Shown here piece after piece: positions 58,221 to 64,000 of a DNA stretch of 64,000 nt. How positions within the stretch are numbered: the stretch's first letter is position 1; the number at the start of each line of letters is the position of its first letter. A program made the position numbers and the translations under genes. Source of the DNA: Bacillus sp. sid0103 (GTDB taxonomy: Bacteria; Bacillota; Bacilli; Bacillales_B; DSM-18226); the NCBI RefSeq assembly GCF_019219025.1, contig NZ_JAHUWN010000032.1, forward strand, positions 3,298 to 67,297. The letters run 5' to 3'. A model generated the notes under the pieces. The model ran no database searches. It worked only from the letters and a program-made list of their open reading frames with translations, and was not told the origin of the DNA.

Positions 58221-58259
58221 TTTTTACGTTTCAAAGACTCTCAAACCTTTGGTTTGGGG
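58155..58259 (+). repeat. Direct repeat, right copy (rpsI 3' end plus terminator)
   Basis: Identical over 105 bp to 50254-50358. The terminator stem continues with one extra G, then six T (to 58267). Marks the right edge of the inserted segment. Confidence 0.95.
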
Positions 58260-58391
58260 GTCTTTTTTATTTTTGAATTTCGGTCTTAATTCGAAATTAG
58301 GATCCATTACAAAGACCCTGCAAAATGGTGCACAGAATGTCGGATGGATACACTCAATACCTGTTATTCTATTGATAAAGGAGGTCATACA

Positions 58392-59261
58392 ATGGATTCG
58401 CTTAAGAACATGAATGATGCAATCAAGTATATTGAGGATACCCTAATGGACGAAATTGATTATAAAGTGGTGGCAAGGTTATCCCATTGCACCGAATATC
58501 ATTTTAAAAGGATGTTCTCTTTCCTTGCCGGTATTAGCCTATCAGAATATATCCGTCGGAGACGACTCACTCTTGCAGCATTCGATCTTAAAAATAGTAA
58601 CCTGAAGATAATTGATGCAGCCATTAAATATGGATATAGTTCACCGGACTCATTTACTAGAGCTTTTCAAAGTTTGCATGGTATTACACCGTCTGAGGCA
58701 AGAGATAACGGTCAACCATTAAAAGCTTATCCCCGAATGACCTTCCAATTAATTATTAAGGGAGCGAGTGAAATGAATTACCGGATTGAAGAGAAAGAGG
58801 CTTTTCATATCATTGGTATCATGAAAAGAGTGCCGATTGTATTCCAAGGTGAAAACCCAGAAATAACTGCTATGTGGAAAACATTGAATATGGATAAGAT
58901 CAATAAACTGAAAGAACTCTCGAATGTCGAACCTACTGGGATAATCCAAGCATCCACAAACTTTTCGGAAGGTCGTATGGAGGAAAAAGGTGATCTTGAT
59001 CATTATATCGGTGTGGCGACAACACTTGAGTGCCCAGACAATCTTTCTAAACTTGAAGTTTCTGCCTTAACATGGGCGGTATTTGAATCAGAAGGGCCCT
59101 TTCCTGATGCGTTGCAGGAAACGTGGGGACGCATATATTCAGAATGGTTTCCATCCACAAACTATCTACAAACAGAAGGACCAGAAATTTTGTCGATCAA
59201 AAGTAAAGATTTAACTTCACCAACTGTTAAAAGCGAAATTTGGATTCCAATTTTGAAATAA
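58392..59261 (+). CDS. AraC-family regulator with GyrI-like effector domain
   Basis: 289 residues. Two helix-turn-helix motifs at residues 1-105 ([19 protein letters not shown] and [20 protein letters not shown]). The remainder is a GyrI/AraC effector-binding domain ([20 protein letters not shown] ... [17 protein letters not shown]). Such proteins sense small hydrophobic molecules or drugs. Start 58392 has AAAGGAGG; an earlier in-frame start at 58344 precedes that site. The target is unknown; no adjacent transporter. Confidence 0.9.
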   Translation: MDSLKNMNDAIKYIEDTLMDEIDYKVVARLSHCTEYHFKRMFSFLAGISLSEYIRRRRLTLAAFDLKNSNLKIIDAAIKYGYSSPDSFTRAFQSLHGITPSEARDNGQPLKAYPRMTFQLIIKGASEMNYRIEEKEAFHIIGIMKRVPIVFQGENPEITAMWKTLNMDKINKLKELSNVEPTGIIQASTNFSEGRMEEKGDLDHYIGVATTLECPDNLSKLEVSALTWAVFESEGPFPDALQETWGRIYSEWFPSTNYLQTEGPEILSIKSKDLTSPTVKSEIWIPILK

Positions 59262-59299
59262 TAATTTGGGGGGCTGTTTTTGTATTCGATTGTAAACAG

Positions 59300-59332
59300 A
59301 AACGGATGTAAGCTTTTCACATACATCCGTTT
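59300..59332. terminator. Hairpin between convergent genes
   Basis: Perfect stem AAACGGATGT (59300-59309) / ACATCCGTTT (59323-59332), 13-nt loop. Overlaps the last two bases of the regulator gene on the - strand. T runs are weak. Confidence 0.6.
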
Positions 59333-59972
59333 AGTTTGCTAATTGATTTTTGACAGCAAAGAGGGCGGCTTGTGTCCGGTCGGCCAATTCGAGTTTTGAT
59401 AATAGATTGGAAACATGTGTCTTAACTGTTTTTTCAGTAATAAATAAGGAAGCGGCGATTTCTTTATTGCTTTTTCCTTTCGCAATTTCTTTTAACACAT
59501 CTACCTCTCGTTTCGTTAATTCCGCTAGTAAATCCTTTTCTTGTTTGGCTTTATTAGACAAATTGGCTAGTAAATGAGTGGTAGCCTTCGGGTGGAGTTG
59601 GTTTTCTCCGCCGATGATTTTTTTAATCGATGTGACCAGTTCATCAGGCTGGATGTCTTTTAGTTGAAATCCTGATGCACCTGCTTCGAGTGCTGGGATG
59701 ACATGATCTTGATCTGAAAAGCTGGTTAACATCATAATTTTAATTTCGGGCTGCTGTTCTTTTATGATTTTTGTTGCTTGGATTCCGTCCAATTCCGGCA
59801 TAACGAGATCCATTAAAATAATATCGGGTTTTAATAAATGGGCCTGTTCAACGGCTTCCTTGCCATTGGCCGCTTCACCGATCACTTCAAGGTCTGTTTG
59901 GGTCCGAAGAAAAAAGACCAGACCTCTTCTAACGACGTGATGATCATCGGCAATTAGGATGCGTATACTCAC
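59331..59972 (-). CDS. LuxR-family response regulator (YhcZ/AirR-like)
   Basis: 213 residues. Receiver with DDHH at 9-12, phospho-acceptor D55 (IILMDLVMPE) and FQLKDIQPDE Lys; C-terminal LuxR helix-turn-helix (LTKREVDVLKEIAKGKSNKE, FITEKTVKTHVSNLLSKLEL). GTG start with AAAGGAGA upstream, 14 nt after the kinase gene. NarL/FixJ class. The nearest named relatives I recall are B. subtilis YhcZ and S. aureus AirR. Confidence 0.9.
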   Translation of the reverse strand: MSIRILIADDHHVVRRGLVFFLRTQTDLEVIGEAANGKEAVEQAHLLKPDIILMDLVMPELDGIQATKIIKEQQPEIKIMMLTSFSDQDHVIPALEAGASGFQLKDIQPDELVTSIKKIIGGENQLHPKATTHLLANLSNKAKQEKDLLAELTKREVDVLKEIAKGKSNKEIAASLFITEKTVKTHVSNLLSKLELADRTQAALFAVKNQLAN

Positions 59973-59986
59973 AGCAATTCTCCTTT

Positions 59987-61099
59987 CTAAAAAGGAATAC
60001 GGATTTCTATTTCTGTCCCGCTTCCTGGTTTGCTTTTTAAATGAAATTGGCCGTTTAATGCCTCTGTTCTGGTTTTCATGCTTTTTAATCCTAATGAGGG
60101 AATCTCAATATTTTCCCCATAGTGAAAGCCGCAGCCGTCGTCTTTTATGGACATGATAATCTCGTCCTTGGCAGTATGAAAGGTGAGAAGGACTATCGTG
60201 GTCTGGGAGTGCTTTTTACAATTGGCCAGCGCCTCTTGGCCGATCCGCCACAATGATTCCTCTACCGTTCCTGGAATACTGGCAGCTCCTGTGATGTCAG
60301 TTTCTATGGATAGACCAAGCATTTCAGCATAACTTCTCAAGGCGCTAACGACACCATTTTCAAGTCCAAGCGGCCGCAGCTGCCAAATTAATGCCCTCAT
60401 TTCCCCAAGCGCTTCCTGTGCTAAATCTTGAATATAGCCAAATGTTTGTTGTACCTCTTCCTGTTCCGTCATTTCCACGCCAGCCCTTGCCGTCAGGCTT
60501 AAGGAAAATAAAAGCTGATTAACAGAATCGTGAAGATCTCTTGCCAGTCGATTTCGCTCGGTGACCAGTGCATTTTGTTGTTCGCGCTGCGTTAATTTAA
60601 TCCGTTTTAATGCGGTACCAATTTGATAGGCAACGGCTTCAAGCAAGGCGAGTTCATCTTTCTTAAAATGTGTCTTATAGGGCGAACCAACGTTTAAGAT
60701 CCCAAATCGTTCATTTCCTGCCCCGAGCGGGACGGTAGCATGATGGGTCAATCCACACGTTTCTCCTGCATGTTCTTCTAGTGCGTCTTCAATCCGTTTA
60801 CACTCCATAATATTCGTTGCTTTCGTTAATTTTTTATTATTATATTTGTTGACACACCAGCACCCGCCCTGACACATTCTTTGATTCTCGTTATTTGCCA
60901 GAGCAGGGGGCAGGGCTTCGGCGGCTGCTAGTTGATGTGCACCCGTTTCATTCATTAAAAAAATCCAGCCTGTTTGCAGTCCCGTCACCTGAAGTAGTCT
61001 TTTCAACACTCCAGACAGGACGTCCTTTGTATCGGTTCCTTCATTTAACAGCTCAGCGATTTCTTTTAAAATGCCGATATCTTTATTCGCTTCCGACAT
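59987..61099 (-). CDS. GAF-domain sensor histidine kinase (YhcY/AirS-like)
   Basis: 370 residues, no membrane segment, so a cytoplasmic sensor. The GAF domain (about 15-165) has a Cys cluster: C76, C80, C82, C100, C115 (MCQGGCWC, MECKRI, GETCGL). Then HisKA_3 with H190 (ERNRLARDLHDSVNQLLF) and an HATPase (WRIGQEALANCKKHS, DDGCGF). In S. aureus AirS a comparable GAF Cys set holds a redox-sensing Fe-S cluster, so an oxygen/redox role is inferred. GGAGGAG upstream of the ATG. Confidence 0.88.
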   Translation of the reverse strand: MSEANKDIGILKEIAELLNEGTDTKDVLSGVLKRLLQVTGLQTGWIFLMNETGAHQLAAAEALPPALANNENQRMCQGGCWCVNKYNNKKLTKATNIMECKRIEDALEEHAGETCGLTHHATVPLGAGNERFGILNVGSPYKTHFKKDELALLEAVAYQIGTALKRIKLTQREQQNALVTERNRLARDLHDSVNQLLFSLSLTARAGVEMTEQEEVQQTFGYIQDLAQEALGEMRALIWQLRPLGLENGVVSALRSYAEMLGLSIETDITGAASIPGTVEESLWRIGQEALANCKKHSQTTIVLLTFHTAKDEIIMSIKDDGCGFHYGENIEIPSLGLKSMKTRTEALNGQFHLKSKPGSGTEIEIRIPF

Positions 61100-61132
61100 A
61101 CCTTTCTCCTCCAGGATCCTGCATTTACTGTT

Positions 61133-61138
61133 ATTATA
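61133..61138 (-). promoter_or_regulatory. Candidate -10 for the sensor-regulator pair
   Basis: TATAAT on the - strand in the 75-bp gap before the kinase gene; the -35 is poor. It would allow expression separate from the upstream VOC gene. Confidence 0.3.
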
Positions 61139-61174
61139 GCTTATTGGGTGAAGGTTTTAGCTTCTTTTTAGGTT

Positions 61175-61516
61175 TTATAAACCAGATTTTACCTGCAAAA
61201 ACTCTATCACCTCCTTATTAGGTCCTTCATAAAAAATGGTCTCCCAGCCGTTGTCTAACTTGTAAGGCCCTTCGATTTTTCGAGAGGGATCGAACTGGTT
61301 GATGGCTACATTGAGATCATTTACTTCAAAGCATAAATGAGTTCCTTCGCATGGACTGGAAATGAGCTCTAACCTGAAATCCCCTGCAGCCAGAAACACA
61401 ATCTCTTCCCCCATGAAAAAGATTCGGCTTTCTTCCTCAAGTCCTAAGTGCTTTTTGTAAAAAGCTACAGACTCTTGGAGATTAGTTACTTCTATACCAT
61501 AATGATGGAACCGCAT
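61175..61516 (-). CDS. VOC-family (glyoxalase/bleomycin-resistance fold) protein
   Basis: 113 residues. Starts HHYGIEVTNLQESVAFYKKH and has ELISSP, HLCFEVNDLN and the terminal EGPNKEVIEFLQ, giving plausible metal ligands (His, Glu, Glu). Could be a lactoylglutathione lyase-like or epimerase enzyme; substrate unknown. GGAGGAG upstream. 18 nt after the QueA-like gene. Confidence 0.85.
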   Translation of the reverse strand: MRFHHYGIEVTNLQESVAFYKKHLGLEEESRIFFMGEEIVFLAAGDFRLELISSPCEGTHLCFEVNDLNVAINQFDPSRKIEGPYKLDNGWETIFYEGPNKEVIEFLQVKSGL

Positions 61517-61534
61517 GGTTGTGTCTCCTCCGAT

Positions 61535-62566
61535 TCATAAAATTAGATTCATATCCCCGAACTCATGCCATAAATAGCCGGCTTCGATTGCATGATTATA
61601 GGCTTGAAGCAAATGCTGCTCTGAGACGAAGGCTGACAGCATGTCGAGGTGGCTGGCTTGCGGTTCATGAAGACCGGTAATGATTCCATCAGCTATTTTT
61701 ATAGGGAAATTGGAATCGATATAGAGATTAGTTGTTCCCGAAAGGATCCCATTTCTAGCTGCACTCTCAAGAGCACGAACAACGGTGGTGCCAACCGCAA
61801 TAACTCGGTTGCCCGCCGCTTTTGTTTGTAGAATCCGTTCCATTGTCCTTTCGGAGATCTGATACTCCTCAATATTTTCTTCAGGTGTCTGATGATAGGA
61901 ATCATCAAGCAAGTAACTTAAGCCTGTATGCAATTGGATAAAGTCTAGCTGGATGTTTAACCGCTTTAATTTGAAAATTAACTCCCAGCTAAACGCTCTG
62001 CCTGCGGAGGGCATTTCCACGGAACCAGGATGACTGGCAAAAATGGTTTGATAGTAATCCAGGCCCCAGGGCTGATCGATATATTCATAACGGATCGGTT
62101 CACCGAGTGTGTAAATACTATTAAATAATTCCATTCCTTTTTTCGTAAATTCAATGATTTTTAAAGGAGAATTCCCTTTTTCGGCAATCACCATAGCGGA
62201 TAAGTCTGCTGAAAATTCGAGCATATCACCCGGTTTGACTGGGGCGGCGACAATTAGGGCCTTCCATAGATCCTCACCACAGCGCCTAGCCAGCCTGACT
62301 TCAACATTTGGCCCGATGAGTTCCGAGTTTCGTATCCAATTGGCGTGTAAGACCGCGGGGATGGTCCGGCTGTTATTGGCAATGAGCAGGTCGCCAGGCT
62401 CCAGGTATTTAGCCAAGTCAAAGAAATGGTCATGGTTGATATCGCCAGTAACGCGGTCGAGAACCATCATCCGCACATGATCCCTGCGTATACCTCGTTT
62501 TTCAGGGGGAAGGGAAGCATTCAATTCCTCAGGCAGGTAAAAATCTAATGCTCGAGTCGCCATCAT
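61535..62566 (-). CDS. QueA-like S-adenosylmethionine:tRNA ribosyltransferase-isomerase
   Basis: 343 residues. QueA fold motifs: FYLPEELNASLPPEKR, MVLDRVTGDINHDHF, LLIANNSRTIPAVL, EMPSAGRAFSWEL, LHTGLSYL and VGTTVVRALESAA. QueA adds the epoxycyclopentane ring to make queuosine. This gene is not beside tgt or ruvAB, so it may be a paralogue with a changed substrate. Two ATGs (62566, 62563) overlap the upstream gene's stop. Confidence 0.8.
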   Translation of the reverse strand: MMATRALDFYLPEELNASLPPEKRGIRRDHVRMMVLDRVTGDINHDHFFDLAKYLEPGDLLIANNSRTIPAVLHANWIRNSELIGPNVEVRLARRCGEDLWKALIVAAPVKPGDMLEFSADLSAMVIAEKGNSPLKIIEFTKKGMELFNSIYTLGEPIRYEYIDQPWGLDYYQTIFASHPGSVEMPSAGRAFSWELIFKLKRLNIQLDFIQLHTGLSYLLDDSYHQTPEENIEEYQISERTMERILQTKAAGNRVIAVGTTVVRALESAARNGILSGTTNLYIDSNFPIKIADGIITGLHEPQASHLDMLSAFVSEQHLLQAYNHAIEAGYLWHEFGDMNLIL

Positions 62567-63279
62567 AATCCCTCCTCAGCTTGGGCCTCAAAGCGCTGGC
62601 CATTTACGCCAGTCGACTTATTAGAGGCTAGGTATAAAAATATGTCGACAATATCCTCTGGCTTTGCTAATGTGTAATCACAATCAGGGACGGCCAATTG
62701 ATGCATGTCTGTATCCATTTCGCCTGGGTCGACCATGTTTACCCGAACATTTGTCTCCCTTAATTCATCCGCCCACGTTTGGGTGAGGCCTTCCACGGCA
62801 AATTTGGAAATTCCGTATGCACCCCAGCCAGCATAACCCGTATGTCCAGCTTCAGAAGTCACATTGATAATAGAGCCTTCATTCCGCTCAAGCATCCCCG
62901 GAATCACTCTTCTCGTTACCAAGAATGGTGAAACAGCATTAACCCGCAGCACTTCGGCAAAATCCTCCTCAGGGTAATCAAGTAGGTATGGCATTGGACT
63001 AGGTCCCAAAATAGATGCATTATTAATTAGCACATCAATATGGCCAAAAGCTTCCTCTGTCATCGCAACAAATCGCTCCACATCCCGTGAGTTGGAAATA
63101 TCCGCCTTAACCGCAAGAACCTCAGCACCTAATTTTTGAGCTTCCTCTTTCACCTCTAGCAGTTTATCCTGAGTCCTGGAGCAGATCGCAAGCTTTGCTC
63201 CTTTATTTGCAAAAGCCAATGTCAACGCTCGACCCAAACCCTTCGAAGCCCCAGTAATCATCACAACTTTATTATTCAT
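62563..63279 (-). CDS. Short-chain dehydrogenase/reductase
   Basis: 238 residues, classical SDR. Cofactor motif TGASKGLGRAL, NNASILG, catalytic Ser in NVTSEAGH and YxxxK in AYGISKFAVEG. Residues CSRTQDK after beta-2 suggest NADP(H). Start 63279 has AGGGGAGAG; an earlier in-frame start at 63336 lacks a site. Coupled to the QueA-like gene by ATGA overlap; substrate unknown. Confidence 0.9.
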   Translation of the reverse strand: MNNKVVMITGASKGLGRALTLAFANKGAKLAICSRTQDKLLEVKEEAQKLGAEVLAVKADISNSRDVERFVAMTEEAFGHIDVLINNASILGPSPMPYLLDYPEEDFAEVLRVNAVSPFLVTRRVIPGMLERNEGSIINVTSEAGHTGYAGWGAYGISKFAVEGLTQTWADELRETNVRVNMVDPGEMDTDMHQLAVPDCDYTLAKPEDIVDIFLYLASNKSTGVNGQRFEAQAEEGL

Positions 63280-63434
63280 ATCTTCTCTCCCCTTCGTTTC
63301 TTGATGTCTTAAGCATAACGGTTTCTGGAAAATCATCCCTCAGAAAAAAGCTTGAAGTTTTCCTACAACTTTAGACTGAGAGTGGGCTGATTAAGGGTTG
63401 GTAGAAGGATCAGGGGGAGATAGAAATCATTGAA

Positions 63435-63870
63435 AAGTAACCATGGTAGACTATGGCCCTTATTGATAACTAAGTGGCAGAAAAAAGAGGAGCCAAGGGA
63501 ACCAATGGCGTCTATTGATGACCGAGTGGCAGAAAAAAGAGGAGCCAAGGGAACCAATGGCGTCTATTGATGACCGAGTGGCAGAAAAAAGAGGAGCCAA
63601 GGGAACCAATGGTGTCTATTGATGACCGAGTGGCAGAAAAAAGAGGAGTCAAGGTAACTAATCGCCCTTATTGATGACCGAGTGGCAGAAAAAAGAGGAG
63701 CCAAGGGAACCAATGGTGTCTATTGATGACTGAGAATCAGAAAAAAGAGGAGCCAAGGTAACCAATGGCGTCTATTGATGACCGAGAATCAGAAAAAAGA
63801 GGAGCCAAGGGAACCAATCGCCCTTATTGATGACCGAGTGGCAGAAAAAAGAGGAGCCAAGGGAACCAAT
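63435..63870. repeat. 52-bp tandem repeat array, about eight units
   Basis: The block gaggagccaaggg recurs at 63487, 63539, 63591, 63643 (variant), 63695, 63747, 63799 and 63851, exactly 52 bp apart, with a degenerate unit at the left. Each unit contains gatgaccgagtggcagaaaa. A short variable part alternates between aatggcgtctatt, aatggtgtctatt and aatcgcccttatt. 52 is not a multiple of three, so it is not a coding repeat. Confidence 0.95.
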
Positions 63871-63941
63871 GGTAGTCAAGTCCTATATTTTGTGTAAATT
63901 GTATTTCCTATGGTTACAATGTTTTTCAGCTTTTATGAATT

Positions 63942-63981
63942 TTGATGGTTTGGAAGGGGGTACCCCCTTCCAAACCATCAA
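63942..63981. repeat. Perfect 40-bp palindrome
   Basis: Each arm is 20 bases (63942-63961 and 63962-63981), ttgatggtttggaagggggt and its complement, with no loop. GC-rich inverted sequence (gcgcgcttcgcgc) continues to the window end. No gene is seen from 63337 to 64000. Confidence 0.95.
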
Positions 63982-64000
63982 GATTTCGCGCGCTTCGCGC

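Noticed and set aside
58186..58413. Possible small gene overlapping the rpsI fragment
   Set aside because: It crosses the duplicated rpsI end and its terminator in another frame, with no ribosome binding site or known motif.
63435..63870. Regular repeats that might be a CRISPR array
   Set aside because: Units are 52 bp head-to-tail, the variable part is only about 13 bases and alternates between two or three texts instead of unique spacers, and no cas genes are near.

Overview
The window is about 40% GC and reads as one contig of a Bacillaceae chromosome, Bacillus- or Neobacillus-like. The gene order from clpC to rpsI is the classical Bacillus order near the origin. The ribosomal protein sequences are very close to those I remember from B. 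subtilis, and TTG/GTG starts with strong Shine-Dalgarno sequences are common. L33, S14 and L36 are the zinc-binding forms. I cannot name a species. No rRNA or tRNA gene was seen.

Layout, conserved part (1-50.4 kb, all on the + strand). 1-8.8 kb: the 3' part of clpC, then radA, disA, a PIN/TRAM membrane protein (yacL), ispD, ispF and gltX. 8.8-13.1 kb: a cysteine T-box leader, then cysE, cysS, mrnC, rlmB and rae1. 13.1-18.6 kb: sigH, rpmG, secE, nusG, rplKA, the L10 leader, rplJL and the methyltransferase ybxB. 18.6-31 kb: rpoBC, then ybxF, rpsL, rpsG, fusA and tuf. 31-45.6 kb: the S10, spc and alpha ribosomal operons from rpsJ to rplQ, with secY, adk, infA and rpoA. 45.6-50.4 kb: the ECF transporter energising module (ecfA1, ecfA2, ecfT), truA, the L13 leader, rplM and rpsI. 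This block supplies transcription, translation, protein export and related RNA modification. Its regulation is visible as T-box, L10 and L13 leaders, sigma-A-type promoters and intrinsic terminators.

Two departures from the usual order stand out. First, map (methionine aminopeptidase), expected between adk and infA, survives only as a frameshifted fragment of about 150 bp. Second, the last 22 codons of rpsI plus its terminator (105 identical bp) recur at 58.2 kb. The two copies bracket about 7.8 kb holding a DAACS amino-acid/dicarboxylate symporter, an aspartase, an NAD-type malic enzyme and a GlnK/GlnL-like two-component system. This looks like a metabolic island inserted at the 3' end of rpsI. 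Its genes would import aspartate (or a related substrate), deaminate it to fumarate, and convert malate to pyruvate under local sensory control.

58.3-63.3 kb is accessory: an AraC/GyrI-type regulator (+), then on the - strand an AirSR/YhcYZ-like two-component pair whose sensor has a cysteine-rich GAF domain, a VOC protein, a QueA-like enzyme and a short-chain dehydrogenase. 63.4-64 kb holds a 52-bp tandem array of about eight units and a perfect 40-bp palindrome. Several non-coding palindromic repeats are scattered through intergenic gaps, including inside ribosomal operons.
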